64,000 nucleotides of DNA from Sphingobium indicum BiD32 (GCF_000382885.1 NZ_CAVK010000055.1:1-64000); one strand, 5' to 3'. Counted from the first letter of the stretch, positions 25,290-36,733 are shown. Translations and numbers: made by a program. The notes: generated by a model not told the origin, from the sequence alone.

Positions 25290-25885
25290 GCAAGGTTCTC
25301 GTCCTCTATTATTCGACCTATGGCCATATCGAGACGATGGCGCAGGCCATCGCGGAAGGTGCGCGTGAAGCGGGCGCCACGGTCGATATCAAGCGCGTGC
25401 CCGAAACCGTGCCCGAGGAGGTGGCAAAGGCAAGCCACTTCAAACTTGACCAGGCTGCTCCCGTCGCGACCGTGGCCGAGCTTGAGAACTATGACGCCAT
25501 CGTCATCGGCACGGGCACGCGGTTTGGCCGGATTTCTTCGCAGATGGCTGCGTTTCTCGACCAGGCTGGCGGGCTGTGGGCGCGCGGCGCGCTCAACGGC
25601 AAGGTCGGCGCGGCCTTCACCTCAACTGCCACGCAGCATGGCGGGCAGGAAACGACACTGTTTTCGCTCATCACCAACATGCTCCATTTCGGCATGACCA
25701 TTGTCGGGCTCGATTACGGCTTCGCCGGACAGTCGGGTCATGACAAGGTCCGTGGCGGCGCACCGTATGGCGCCACGACCATTGCCGGCGGCGATGGCAG
25801 CCGCCAGCCCGACGAGGATGAACTCGCCGGGGCCCGCTATCTCGGTGCGCGCGTCGCCAGGACTGCCAGCAAGCTATTCGGCTGA
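25286..25885 (+). CDS. wrbA: NAD(P)H:quinone oxidoreductase WrbA
   Basis: This 199-residue flavodoxin-fold protein has the FMN phosphate loop [12 protein letters not shown] near residue 8 and the WrbA signature segments [18 protein letters not shown] and [15 protein letters not shown]. WrbA reduces quinones by two electrons and so avoids semiquinone radicals. Its ATGA start overlaps the dioxygenase stop. With doxX and the ring-cleaving dioxygenase it forms an apparent quinone-stress operon, likely under the divergent LysR gene. A strong hairpin follows at 25894-25928. Length and motifs are canonical. Confidence 0.93.
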   Translation: MSKVLVLYYSTYGHIETMAQAIAEGAREAGATVDIKRVPETVPEEVAKASHFKLDQAAPVATVAELENYDAIVIGTGTRFGRISSQMAAFLDQAGGLWARGALNGKVGAAFTSTATQHGGQETTLFSLITNMLHFGMTIVGLDYGFAGQSGHDKVRGGAPYGATTIAGGDGSRQPDEDELAGARYLGARVARTASKLFG

Positions 25886-25893
25886 TCTCGAGC

Positions 25894-25928
25894 GGCAGGG
25901 CGCCGTCACACGAGGATGGCGCCCTGCC
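25894..25928 (+). terminator. Hairpin downstream of wrbA
   Basis: GGCAGGGCGCC (25894-25904) pairs perfectly over 11 bp with GGCGCCCTGCC (25918-25928) around a 13-nt loop, starting 9 nt after the wrbA stop. No T-tract follows, so it may act as a weak terminator or 3' stabiliser. Confidence 0.55.
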
Positions 25929-25992
25929 CGTCAACGCACACCAAGACCGACTGCACGGCCAGGCGAATGGCACAGAGAGATAGGGGGATAGC

Positions 25993-26637
25993 ATGTTCGA
26001 GAGCACCGTGACCTTCCTCGACTGGCTCGGGATTGTGGTTTTCTCGCTGACTGGCGCGCTGGTCGCGTCACGAAAGCAGATGGATGTTGTCGGCTTCGTC
26101 CTGCTGGGCACCGTGACCGGGATTGGCGGCGGAACGCTCCGCGATCTTCTGCTCGACCTCCATCCGGTCCTGTGGATCGAACAGCCCCTCTATGTGGTCG
26201 TCTGCGCACTCGTCTCGACAATCGCGTTCTTCACGGCCCACCTCGTGCACTCGCGCTACCAGCTCATCCTTTGGCTCGATGCAGCCGGGTTAGCCCTGTT
26301 TGCCGCGACCGGTGCCGAACGGGCGATCGGCGTCGGTGCAGGCCCGGTCGTCGCCGTCATCATGGGTATGATCACGGCATGCTTCGGCGGCATCATTCGT
26401 GACACCTTAAGCCAGGAGCGGTCGATCATTTTTTCCTACGAGATCTATGTGACCGCGGCGTTGGCTGCTGCAATCACCCTCGTTTGCGCCAACGCGCTGG
26501 GCATTGACCGGCAAGTCGGTGTGTCTGCAGCATTCGGGGTAGGCTTCGCGCTGCGCGGAGGCGCGATCATGTTTGGCTGGTCTCTGCCGCGCTACCGATC
26601 ACGCCAAGGCCGAGCGCATGAAAACGCAGTTTGCTGA
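25993..26637 (+). CDS. TRIC/UPF0126-family cation channel
   Basis: This 214-residue membrane protein has about seven hydrophobic segments and two internally repeated glycine-rich motifs: GIGGGTLRDLLLD near residue 42 and CFGGIIRDTLSQE near 130. The GGxxRD repeats are the hallmark of bacterial TRIC channels (formerly UPF0126/YadS), which form trimers and conduct monovalent cations. It starts 107 nt after wrbA, beyond the hairpin. The C-terminal tail is short and charged. The physiological role in bacteria is not settled. Confidence 0.88.
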   Translation: MFESTVTFLDWLGIVVFSLTGALVASRKQMDVVGFVLLGTVTGIGGGTLRDLLLDLHPVLWIEQPLYVVVCALVSTIAFFTAHLVHSRYQLILWLDAAGLALFAATGAERAIGVGAGPVVAVIMGMITACFGGIIRDTLSQERSIIFSYEIYVTAALAAAITLVCANALGIDRQVGVSAAFGVGFALRGGAIMFGWSLPRYRSRQGRAHENAVC

Positions 26638-26697
26638 AGGGCATCCGCCGGACAGGTTGCGAAGCCAAACGATCGACATCGGTCAGAGGAGTTCCAC

Positions 26698-27072
26698 ATG
26701 AGCAAGAGCGAAGATTTCAGCGACAGGGTCAGCTCGAGGGTGCACATCGAGTATCCCGATTTCGCAACGCTACCTGCGCACGTGAAAGATAAGTTCGAGA
26801 ACCTGCCCACCAAGGTCAATTTCTTCCGGATGATGGGCTACAGCCCGGATTACCACAAGGAACTGGTGGTGCTGAGTGCCGCCGCCTGTGCCGATGCGAC
26901 CTACGAATGGGAGCAGCATGTCTCTGCCAGCAGGTGGACGACGGCCTGGAGATCGCCTTCCGTACGCACCCTACCGCATCGGCATCTTTGTCATCGGGGG
27001 CGCCCTGTAATTTGCTCCCACACACCGGAACTCGCGAGCCAGCACCTATCTCGATCTGTAATTCATGGGTAG
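26698..27072 (+). pseudogene. Decayed carboxymuconolactone decarboxylase-like gene
   Basis: A GAGGAG ribosome-binding site and ATG at 26698 start a frame whose first 80 residues resemble AhpD/carboxymuconolactone decarboxylase-family proteins: LPTKVNFFRMMGYSP, then ELVVLSAAACADATYEWEQH. About 20 residues expected between those blocks are missing. After EQHV the frame turns arginine/serine-rich and unlike the family until the stop at 27072. It thus looks like an internal deletion plus a lost 3' half, although it keeps an open frame of 124 residues. It could still be translated, but activity is unlikely. Confidence 0.6.
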
Positions 27073-27083
27073 AGCCGGAGCTG

Positions 27084-28139
27084 ATGAAGATAAGCACACG
27101 GCAATCTATTTTCGCAGGGCTGGCCTTAATTCTTCTGGCGCTGGCGGGATACTGGCTGCTCGTACCCCGCACAAAGGAAGTGGTCACATTCGTCTCCCAA
27201 GTGGCACCTGCGGAGCGGGTCCTCGCGGTCAATGGGCGGATCAGGCCGCGCTTGCAGGTAGATATACGTCCTGCACTCGGCGGTGAACTCATCGCCTTGC
27301 CCTTTAATGTCGGCGACCGGGTTACAAGGGGACAGATTCTCGCACGGATCGATGACGCGCCTGAAACGGCGGCGATTGCCGAGGCGGAAGCATCCGTCCA
27401 GACTCAGCAGGCAACGCTCGCGCAGGCGCGGCGGGACCTCGCCCGTTTCGTCGCGCTGGGCCAGTTTGCGACGAAGCGTGAAGTGGAGCAACGGCGCCTC
27501 ACGGTGCTGGAAGGCGAGCGGGAACTGAGCCGCCGCCGAGCCAGCGTGGTGCGGGTCCGCGAATTGCGCGACCGCCGGGTGCTGCGCGCGCCCTTTGGCG
27601 GTGTAATCCTCGAGCGCCCCGTCGATCCCGGGCAGACAGTCGGTCTGGAGAGCGTCATCTACCGTCTGGCCGATCTTTCCAGTCCGGAAGTCAACCTCGA
27701 GGTCGATGAGATTTATGCTGCGGAGATCCGTCCGGGAATGGAGGCAATGGTAAGTCTGCCCGGGCGAACCCGCCATCTCAGGGCAATTGTGGCGCATGTC
27801 GAGCCGCGTGTCGATCCCGCGACTGGCGCGCGCGATGTCCGGCTGAGCCTGGTTGACGCTGCTGTCGACGTTCCTTCAGGTCTGACCGTCACGGTGAATC
27901 TGGTCATGGAAAAGCGGGATCGCGCAATCAGTGTGCCGCGCAGCGCCGTCATCCAGTCCAGCAGCGGGGCGAAGGTCAGGATCGTCGGCACGGATGATGT
28001 CGTGATCGAACGCGAGATAGGCTTTGTCGATTGGCCTGCGGAAAAGGTGATCGTCACCAGCGGCATCAGGGCGGGCGAACGCATCCTTGCCAATCCGGAA
28101 TCCGCAGCGCCGGGTGAAGAAGTCCGGGTAGCGAAATAG
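27084..28139 (+). CDS. HlyD/MacA-type membrane fusion protein
   Basis: The start is the ATG at 27084 (MKISTRQSIFAGLALILLAL); longer frames enter the decayed upstream gene. The 351 residues contain one N-terminal membrane anchor (about 8-26), a lipoyl-like hairpin (PALGGELIALPFNVGDRVTR), a coiled-coil hairpin rich in Glu/Arg (about 95-160) and beta-barrel and membrane-proximal domains. It should link an inner-membrane ABC transporter to the outer membrane. It abuts the permease gene (1-nt gap) and the ATPase, forming a MacAB-like export operon. The substrate is unknown. Confidence 0.87.
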   Translation: MKISTRQSIFAGLALILLALAGYWLLVPRTKEVVTFVSQVAPAERVLAVNGRIRPRLQVDIRPALGGELIALPFNVGDRVTRGQILARIDDAPETAAIAEAEASVQTQQATLAQARRDLARFVALGQFATKREVEQRRLTVLEGERELSRRRASVVRVRELRDRRVLRAPFGGVILERPVDPGQTVGLESVIYRLADLSSPEVNLEVDEIYAAEIRPGMEAMVSLPGRTRHLRAIVAHVEPRVDPATGARDVRLSLVDAAVDVPSGLTVTVNLVMEKRDRAISVPRSAVIQSSSGAKVRIVGTDDVVIEREIGFVDWPAEKVIVTSGIRAGERILANPESAAPGEEVRVAK

Positions 28140-28140
28140 G

Positions 28141-29346
28141 ATGAGCCCCTATGCCGTAAAGCTCGCCATCCGGCATCTGCTGTCCCATCCGGGGCAGACG
28201 GCGCTGCTGATGGCCGGCGTGGCGCTGGGCGTCAGCGTGTTCATTTTCATGAGCGCGCTGATTGGCGGATTGGCGACCCTGCTGACCTTGAGAACGGTAG
28301 GCAGCATCCCCCACATCGTGATGGAAATGCCTGATCGCGATCCCGCCATCCTGTCCCCGGATGGTCACGCGCAAGTGGTGCTGCAAAAAGACCTCAGCCG
28401 CCGTGATCAGATTGCGATCTGGCAGCCTGTCATCCCCATCATCGAAAAGACGCCCGGCATTTCTGCCGTATCGCCGCAAATCCGGGGATCCGCCTTTATT
28501 GAACGTGGGCAGACTGTGGCGCCTGTGGGCGTCATCGGCGTCATGCCGGGCAAGCTGTCCGAAATTGCCAATATCGACGCAGCCATGGTGGATGGCAGCA
28601 GCAACTTGCCCGCCGACGGTATCCTGATCGGCAGCAGGCTGGCGCGCGATCTTGGCCTCAGGGTCGGGCAAGTGGTCCGCTTGAGTTCCGATCGCGGGCG
28701 GGCACGCAGTTTCCGAATTGGCGGCGTCTTCACGCTGGGCATTGCCAGCGCCGACCGACAGGCGGTCTACATGAACTTCACCACCGCCCGCGCCTTGTTC
28801 GACCTGTCGACCGGGATTTCCCGGATCGAAATCAGGGTGGTGCCTGCTACCGATGCGGCCGCCATCGCTGAACGTCTGCGCCGGTCCACCGGACTCAAGG
28901 CCACGTCATGGACAGAAGACAATAGCCAGTTGTTCGAGGGCCTGGATGCACAGGCCCGTACTGGCATCATCATCAAGGCGTTTTCGCTGGTCACCATCAT
29001 CGTTGGCATCGCCAGCGCCATGCTATTGTCCATTGTCCGGCGCCAATCGGAAATCGGCATCATGCGCGCGATGGGTGCCAGCAAGGGGCTGGTGATTTCG
29101 ATCTTCGTTCTGGAAGGTACGCTGATCGGCCTTGTCGGGGCAATCGTCGGCGCGGTGATCGCATGGCTCGCGCTGTTGCCGCTGCCGCCGGTGACCGAGG
29201 TACGCAGCGGCGGGTTGCCGATTGACCGGGCGCACGGTGATTTCCTGCTGGCGATTACGTTGACCACTTTGGCTGCGATGCTGGCGTCAATCCTGCCCGC
29301 CCGCAACGCCGCCCGGATCGATCCGGTCGAGGCTATCGGGGCATGA
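28141..29346 (+). CDS. FtsX/MacB-type ABC transporter permease
   Basis: This 401-residue permease has one N-terminal membrane segment (PGQTALLMAGVALGVSVFIF), a large periplasmic domain (about 60-250) and three C-terminal segments (AFSLVTIIVGIASAMLLSIV; VISIFVLEGTLIGLVGAIVG; LLAITLTTLAAMLASILPAR), the MacB/LolC topology. RRQSEIGIMRAMGAS is the usual cytoplasmic coupling motif. It overlaps the ATPase start by 4 nt. Together with the fusion protein it should form a mechanotransmitting exporter rather than a substrate channel. Confidence 0.88.
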   Translation: MSPYAVKLAIRHLLSHPGQTALLMAGVALGVSVFIFMSALIGGLATLLTLRTVGSIPHIVMEMPDRDPAILSPDGHAQVVLQKDLSRRDQIAIWQPVIPIIEKTPGISAVSPQIRGSAFIERGQTVAPVGVIGVMPGKLSEIANIDAAMVDGSSNLPADGILIGSRLARDLGLRVGQVVRLSSDRGRARSFRIGGVFTLGIASADRQAVYMNFTTARALFDLSTGISRIEIRVVPATDAAAIAERLRRSTGLKATSWTEDNSQLFEGLDAQARTGIIIKAFSLVTIIVGIASAMLLSIVRRQSEIGIMRAMGASKGLVISIFVLEGTLIGLVGAIVGAVIAWLALLPLPPVTEVRSGGLPIDRAHGDFLLAITLTTLAAMLASILPARNAARIDPVEAIGA

Positions 29347-30029
29347 GCGCGGAAGCGATTTTTTCCGTGAGCGGCCTGACCAAGCGCTTCGGCGAAGGCG
29401 AGGCCGAGGTGCTCGTTCTCAAGGGTATCGACCTGTCGATGGCGGCCGGCGAAATGGCCGCGCTGCTCGGTCCGTCCGGTTCGGGCAAGAGCACATTGCT
29501 GACGATCCTGGGGACGCTGATGCGCGCTAGCGGCGGCACCCACGACATGCTGGGCGTGGACCTTATGCAAGCGAGCGAGGGTCAGCGCACCAAATTCCGC
29601 AGCAAGCACTTGGGCTTCGTGTTTCAGTTCCATCATCTGCTGCCCGATCTATCGGCACTGGAGAATGTGATGATGCCTGCGGCCTGTGCTGCCGGACGCG
29701 AAACGCGCGCGATGCGCGAACGGGCGACGGAACTGCTCGATGCCGTGGGGCTTGCCGACCGCAGGGATTACCGGCCATCGGCAATGTCGGGCGGCCAGCG
29801 CCAGCGTGTTGCGGTGGCGCGCGCGCTTATCAACAATCCGGTGCTGGTGCTGGCAGACGAGCCGACCGGCAATCTTGATCGGCAATCGGCAGACCATGTG
29901 ATGGACCTGATCCGCTCGATCAACCAGACGATGGCTACCAGCTTCCTGATCTCGACCCACGACGAGCATATCGCGGGCCAGTGCCCGCGCCGGATCGAAC
30001 TTCTTGATGGCCGGATTGTCCGGTCATGA
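29343..30029 (+). CDS. MacB/LolD-type ABC ATP-binding protein
   Basis: This 228-residue ATPase has Walker A GPSGSGKST near residue 43, the Q-loop in GFVFQFHHLLPDLSALEN, signature MSGGQRQRVAVARAL near 147, Walker B LVLADEPTGNLD near 167 and the switch His in STHDEH. All catalytic residues are intact. The sequence matches the MacB/LolD/FtsE subgroup, matching the adjacent FtsX-type permease. Its start overlaps the permease stop, and its stop overlaps a possible early start of the MipA-like gene, so the four genes 27084-30895 form one operon. Confidence 0.92.
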   Translation: MSAEAIFSVSGLTKRFGEGEAEVLVLKGIDLSMAAGEMAALLGPSGSGKSTLLTILGTLMRASGGTHDMLGVDLMQASEGQRTKFRSKHLGFVFQFHHLLPDLSALENVMMPAACAAGRETRAMRERATELLDAVGLADRRDYRPSAMSGGQRQRVAVARALINNPVLVLADEPTGNLDRQSADHVMDLIRSINQTMATSFLISTHDEHIAGQCPRRIELLDGRIVRS

Positions 30030-30049
30030 CCCTTCACAGGAGCCCACGC

Positions 30050-30895
30050 ATGCAGCGCGCCCTTCCCGCCCTTCTGGTTCTTTGGGCCGCAGCAGCGGCG
30101 CCGTCCGCGCACGCCCAAGGCGGGCCGCCGCCGGGAGCTGGCCGTCCGCCACAAGGAGACACCGTAACTGTCGGCATCGGCATTGGTGTGACGACATCCT
30201 ACGACGGGGCCAGCGATTACAAGTTCATTCCAGGTGGCACGTTACGGGGGACAGCTAAGGGCCACGATTTTCAGCTCAACGGCCTGCAGCTTTTCGTCAA
30301 TGCCGTTCCGAACGATCCGCGCAGGAAGATCGACATCGAGTTCGGTCCGGTGGCCGGCGTTCGCTTCAACCGAACGGGTGACGTCAGCGATTCCAGGATC
30401 GCCGCCCTCGGCGAACTCGATACCGCGATTGAACTGGGCGCGCGCGGATCAGTGGGCATGCGCGGTGTAATCAACCGCACGGACAAGCTCGCGCTGGCCG
30501 TTACCGGGGTGTGGGATGTTGCCGGCGCGCATGGCAGCCATGTGATCAGCCCCTCAGTCGAATACAGTACGCTGGCAGGCAAGCGCATGTTCCTGCGCAT
30601 GGCGATCAACACCGAGTTCGTGGGCAAGGGCTATGCCGACTACTACTTCGGGATCAACACCGCCGGATCGGCTGCCAGCGGCCTTTCCACTTACAATCCC
30701 GACGGGGGCTTTGCCAGCATCGGCGGCAATGTCCTTGCCACCTACTCGCTGAGCGGCAAACGGACCGGATGGTCCTTGTTCGGTATCGCCAGTTACAAAC
30801 GCCTTCAGGGGGACGTTGCCGTCAGCCCCATCGTGCGTGACACGGGTTCACCCAATCAGGTCTTCGCCTCCATCGGGCTGGGATACACTTTCTAG
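30050..30895 (+). CDS. MipA/OmpV-family outer-membrane protein
   Basis: The start is placed at the ATG at 30050, behind CAGGAG; an ATG at 30026 overlaps the previous stop but lacks such a site. The 281 residues begin with a signal peptide (ALPALLVLWAAAAAPSAHAQ), then a Pro/Gly linker and alternating beta strands ending in aromatic Phe (IGLGYTF), typical of a small outer-membrane barrel. MipA/OmpV proteins act as scaffolds for murein enzymes or as outer-membrane channels. Its place at the end of a MacAB-like operon suggests it serves that exporter. Confidence 0.85.
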   Translation: MQRALPALLVLWAAAAAPSAHAQGGPPPGAGRPPQGDTVTVGIGIGVTTSYDGASDYKFIPGGTLRGTAKGHDFQLNGLQLFVNAVPNDPRRKIDIEFGPVAGVRFNRTGDVSDSRIAALGELDTAIELGARGSVGMRGVINRTDKLALAVTGVWDVAGAHGSHVISPSVEYSTLAGKRMFLRMAINTEFVGKGYADYYFGINTAGSAASGLSTYNPDGGFASIGGNVLATYSLSGKRTGWSLFGIASYKRLQGDVAVSPIVRDTGSPNQVFASIGLGYTF

Positions 30896-30947
30896 AGCCT
30901 GGTTGAGCCGCGGCGGCGCCTGAAGAAACGCCCCGGCCGGGAGCCGC

Positions 30948-31112
30948 TACTGGTGCCGGGTCTCACGCACGATTGACCAGTCATATCCCAGTTCCTCTAC
31001 CCGGTGGCGCAACATCGTCTACGGCTTCGGGAGGCCGTGGATCGCGCGACAGGATCCACAGGTAGCGCCCTGAGAGCTCGCCCACGATCGACGATTGGTC
31101 GTCATTTGTATG
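30948..31112 (-). pseudogene. Lipocalin (Blc-like) C-terminal remnant, frameshifted
   Basis: On the minus strand one frame reads VGELSGRYLWILSRDPRPPE, and after a one-base shift near 31010 another reads MLRHRVEELGYDWSIVRETR before a stop at 30948. Joined, they reproduce the end of bacterial outer-membrane lipocalins (the ...YLWILSR... strand and final helix). The 5' two thirds of the gene are absent. Minus-strand frames further upstream (31432-31145) are short and unrelated. It is a dead fragment at a rearranged junction between the exporter operon and katG. Confidence 0.65.
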
Positions 31113-33748
<2,636 letters not shown>

Positions 33749-34217
33749 ACGGGTCTACAATGGCACAAGGCTCCGTCTCCGACACCAGCCGGGGATGAAT
33801 TTATGTAATAGAGTGGTTTCCGCTCATTCCTGTAATGGCCACATGATTTTAAGTAGTTGGTGCATCCGCCGCACTGGACGATATCGACAAGCCTATGGTC
33901 AGCACGGCTGGGCAAGAGTGAGCAATTTTCGCATGGTCTACGCCTATCGTGCTGGAGCGGGCGCCAGTCAATATTGGCGTTCGCGCAGAAAGGATGCATC
34001 GATCGCAATCGTCGAAAACAATTAGGGAAAGCCCCAGCACTGATCCTCACGACAAAGAACCGAAAAGGATCAGCCAATAAATTGAAAATTAGCAAATTCC
34101 GCCTCGCCAGCGCCTGAGGCACCCTCCTTGGTTCGCGAACGGATCGCCGACGCGTCTGCCGTCTCGGTGCACATAGGCCCGACTTGGCAAGGATCTGTCT
34201 ATACGTTGAATTGAAAC
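33749..34217. other. Intergenic region, nothing recognised
   Basis: This 469-base gap between katG and a convergent small gene is less GC-rich than its surroundings, with several stop codons in all frames and no convincing ribosome-binding site, hairpin-plus-T terminator or RNA gene. I see nothing assignable in it. Confidence 0.5.
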
Positions 34218-34454
34218 TCAGAGCGCCTTCTTCAGCCGCTCGTAGGACGCACGCAGTTCGTCGCCAAGAATCTCCAGGGCAGACTTGATGTTCTGCCCGC
34301 TGTCGTGAAGGCGCGATTCGGCCACGAAATGGTTCCATTTGGCTTCCGCCGCCTCCCATTCCTGCTGGGCTTCCATGCTGCCCAGATGGGCTTGCACCTT
34401 GGCCTCATCGCGCAACGCGGCGAGTTCCGACTTCAGGTTTTCCAATGCGCTCAT
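34218..34454 (-). CDS. Small coiled-coil protein of unknown function
   Basis: This 78-residue, highly charged, almost wholly helical protein (MSALENLKSELAALRDEAKV ... ELRASYERLKKAL) shows heptad-like leucine spacing that suggests a coiled coil. A strong GAGGAGGAAG ribosome-binding sequence precedes the start. It lies 30 nt downstream of the DUF302 gene and is probably co-transcribed with it and the OsmC gene. Similar small proteins accompany stress genes in alphaproteobacteria, but no function is known to me. Confidence 0.75.
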   Translation of the reverse strand: MSALENLKSELAALRDEAKVQAHLGSMEAQQEWEAAEAKWNHFVAESRLHDSGQNIKSALEILGDELRASYERLKKAL

Positions 34455-34484
34455 TTTCTTCCTCCTCTGCTGATTTTCGATGGT

Positions 34485-34886
34485 CTAAATTTCGGATTGC
34501 CGCAGCCGGTCGATCGCGCGCTCGAGCTTGTCTCGGACTACCGCGGCCGCCTTTACCAATTCAGGATTGCTGATGGCCTGCATGGACGCCACCGGGTCAA
34601 TCGCCGCGACTTCAACTTCGGCCGAACCTGACTGCTGCACGATGACATTGCAGGGCAGCATCAGGCCGACCTTGTCTTCCAGTTGCAGCGCCTCGTGCGC
34701 CAATGTCGGGTTGCACGCCCCAAGGATCGTATAGGGGCGGAAGTCGACGTCGATCTTGGACTTGAGGGTCTGCTGGATATCGATCCGGCTGATTACGCCG
34801 AACCCTTCCGTCTTCAGTGCAGCCTCTGCGCGCGCGATGGCGTCATCGAAGGGCACCTTCAACCTGGCTGAAATATAGTAGCTCAT
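34485..34886 (-). CDS. DUF302 domain protein
   Basis: This 133-residue soluble protein has the DUF302 pattern: an N-terminal YISARLKVPFDDAIARAEAA strand-helix unit, GFGVISRIDIQQTLKSKI, PYTILGACNPTLAHEALQLE and LMLPCNVIVQQ. The two cysteines (GACNP and LPCNV) are conserved in the family and could bind metal or be redox active. The function is unestablished, though family members often sit with metal, sulfide or redox-stress genes. Here it lies between OsmC and a small coiled-coil gene in one direction. Confidence 0.87.
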   Translation of the reverse strand: MSYYISARLKVPFDDAIARAEAALKTEGFGVISRIDIQQTLKSKIDVDFRPYTILGACNPTLAHEALQLEDKVGLMLPCNVIVQQSGSAEVEVAAIDPVASMQAISNPELVKAAAVVRDKLERAIDRLRQSEI

Positions 34887-34919
34887 CGCCTGCCTTCTCC
34901 TGTCGGGGTGCGGGTTTCG

Positions 34920-35345
34920 TCAGCTTGCCGCAACCGTAGTGATCACCGGCGTGCCCTCCAGCGTGCGCTGTACCGGGCAGCGTGCCGCGACCGTGATCAG
35001 CTTTTCCCGCTGCTCATCGGACAGATCCTCGCCAATGACACGGATCGTCTTGGTGAAATGATCCGATTTCATCGACTTCCCCTCGACCGTGCCCTTGGCA
35101 TGCGTGAGGGTGACTTCCACGCGTTCGAGCGGCCAGCTCTGCTGACGGGCATACCAGCGCACCGTCATGGCCGTGCATTCGCCCAGTGCGGCCAGCAACA
35201 GGTCATAGGGCGCCGGTCCCAGGTCCCCGCCACCCTGTTCGACCGGCTCGTCGCCGATGAGGTGATAGCCGGACACATCAATGCTGACGGCAAAAGCACT
35301 TTCACCGGTCTCGGCGATGTGCGCTGTTGTCGTGCCTGTACTCAA
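34920..35345 (-). CDS. OsmC-family peroxiredoxin-like protein
   Basis: The start is taken as TTG 35345 (LSTGTTTAHIAETGESAFAV) because GAGGGG lies 8-9 nt upstream and homologous proteins start about here; the longer frame to 35474 reads into the DUF924 gene's end. The 141 residues contain the two reactive cysteines of OsmC/Ohr proteins: LGECTAMTVRWYARQ and ARCPVQRTLEG. These reduce organic hydroperoxides with lipoyl or thiol donors. The YfcG-like general OsmC subgroup is more likely than Ohr. It is upstream of the DUF302 gene in the same direction. Confidence 0.86.
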   Translation of the reverse strand: MSTGTTTAHIAETGESAFAVSIDVSGYHLIGDEPVEQGGGDLGPAPYDLLLAALGECTAMTVRWYARQQSWPLERVEVTLTHAKGTVEGKSMKSDHFTKTIRVIGEDLSDEQREKLITVAARCPVQRTLEGTPVITTVAAS

Positions 35346-35470
35346 AGAACGTCCCCCCTCATGCTGTGGCCCATGCTGGGACCATAACAGGTCATTTCTC
35401 GAACTGTCTGACAAAATGCCACTTGCTTGGCGTGAAGGTTGCCGGGGTCGAGAACAGTGCGGGCCTGCCG

Positions 35471-36127
35471 TCACAGGCGTTCTGGTTGAAATGCGCGCAG
35501 GTGCGGGAAATCGCCCTTTCCAAGGTACTCCTGTTCCGCAGGCATCGATTGCCTGCCAAGGATCTCATTGCGGTGCGGGTGACGACCAAATGTTGCAACG
35601 ACCTGGCGGACGTCTTCGGCCTGTTTCATCAGGGATCGATAGATCGACTGCAAGTGTTCCGGGGCGGTGGAAGCAATTTCTCCGCGCAGGCGGATGAGGA
35701 GGTCGATGCGCTCGAGGTGGTCGGGGCCTTCGCAGTGACCGAGTGGCTGGGTGAAGGCGATCTTGAACCACGGCGTATCGAGAGCTTCATAGTGGCCAGT
35801 TGCCAAGCCCGTCAGCGCCAGTTTCAGTGCGGCAGCATCCTGCGCGAATGCCCGCGTCGTGCCCCGCCAGAGTGACCGTGAAAACTGATCCAGCAGAATG
35901 ATCAGTGAGAGGCGTCCCTCCGGATCGCTTGCCCAGTGATCGAGCCCGCCCTGCGCTCCACGCACCGTCAGTTCTGAAAACCGGGCGACGATCGCCTCAT
36001 CTGCACCGCCCTGCATTCGCCAGAACCAATGCTTGCGATGAGTTTCTGCGTCCACATCAACGTTGCGCCCTTCCGGAAACCAGAAGTCCAGAACGTCGTG
36101 CGACGGCTGAGCAGGGCTTTCGGTCAT
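35471..36127 (-). CDS. DUF924 family protein
   Basis: This 218-residue helical protein carries the DUF924 pattern: VLDFWFPEGRNVDVDAETHR, HWFWRMQGGADEAIVARFSE, the strongly conserved LIILLDQFSRSLWRGTTRAF, and FGRHPHRNEILGRQS near the C-terminus. The fold is TPR-like and the function unknown. The start ATG at 36127 abuts the DksA-like gene. The product is common and widespread, so it is probably a housekeeping rather than transferred gene. Confidence 0.88.
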   Translation of the reverse strand: MTESPAQPSHDVLDFWFPEGRNVDVDAETHRKHWFWRMQGGADEAIVARFSELTVRGAQGGLDHWASDPEGRLSLIILLDQFSRSLWRGTTRAFAQDAAALKLALTGLATGHYEALDTPWFKIAFTQPLGHCEGPDHLERIDLLIRLRGEIASTAPEHLQSIYRSLMKQAEDVRQVVATFGRHPHRNEILGRQSMPAEQEYLGKGDFPHLRAFQPERL

Positions 36128-36147
36128 GCGCTTTCAATCGGACGAGG

Positions 36148-36474
36148 TCATTGCTCGCTGCTTGCGCAGGAAATGCAGAGTGCTGCTTCCGGGCGCGCCT
36201 CAAGACGCTTGGGAGCGATGGCATCGCCGCAGCGCACGCATTCGCCGTAGGTGCTATTTTCGATGCGCAACAAGGCCCGGTTTACCGACGCGATTTCGCG
36301 GGCGACCAGCGCGGCCTGCGCTTCGAGAGAGGCGTCATCCTCCATCTCGACCGCCTGCTCGGACGAGTCCGGGTTCAAGGGCTCCGCAAGATCCTGAGCG
36401 AGGCGCTGCTGCCGGCCTTCGAGCTCGGCGAGTTGTTGCGTTAGGCGCGCCCTGGCGGCATCGGCATTCGGCAT
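36148..36474 (-). CDS. TraR/DksA-family zinc-finger protein
   Basis: The start is the ATG at 36474 (MPNADAARARLTQQLAELEG); a longer frame to 36753 has no support. The 108 residues form a helical hairpin with an acidic tip, followed by the zinc finger YGECVRCGDAIAPKRLEARP...CISC, with two CxxC pairs near 79-82 and 100-103. DksA/TraR proteins enter the RNA polymerase secondary channel and tune transcription in starvation. At 108 residues it is shorter than DksA proper (about 150), so it is a TraR/YbiI-like member. It is divergent from the YdcH-like gene. Confidence 0.86.
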   Translation of the reverse strand: MPNADAARARLTQQLAELEGRQQRLAQDLAEPLNPDSSEQAVEMEDDASLEAQAALVAREIASVNRALLRIENSTYGECVRCGDAIAPKRLEARPEAALCISCASSEQ

Positions 36475-36733
36475 GGACAATAATCCTTTCAAGTCTTCTG
36501 CCCTTTGGTAGCAAGTGCCCCCGCTGTCTGACAACGAGAAGTCCTTCGGCACAAAGCTGGCAGGCAAGAATTCATTGTCTGTGCCAGACTGCTGGATTTG
36601 TTCCGGCCTGCAAGCGAAGTCGACAGTTGTGCTCACCATCCCTAGTGATAGGGAACGGCCAGCACCGGCGCGGCGCGAGGGACTCTTCTTGCCGCATTTG
36701 AAACCGGGCCGTGATTGCGATTGGAGAATTTGA

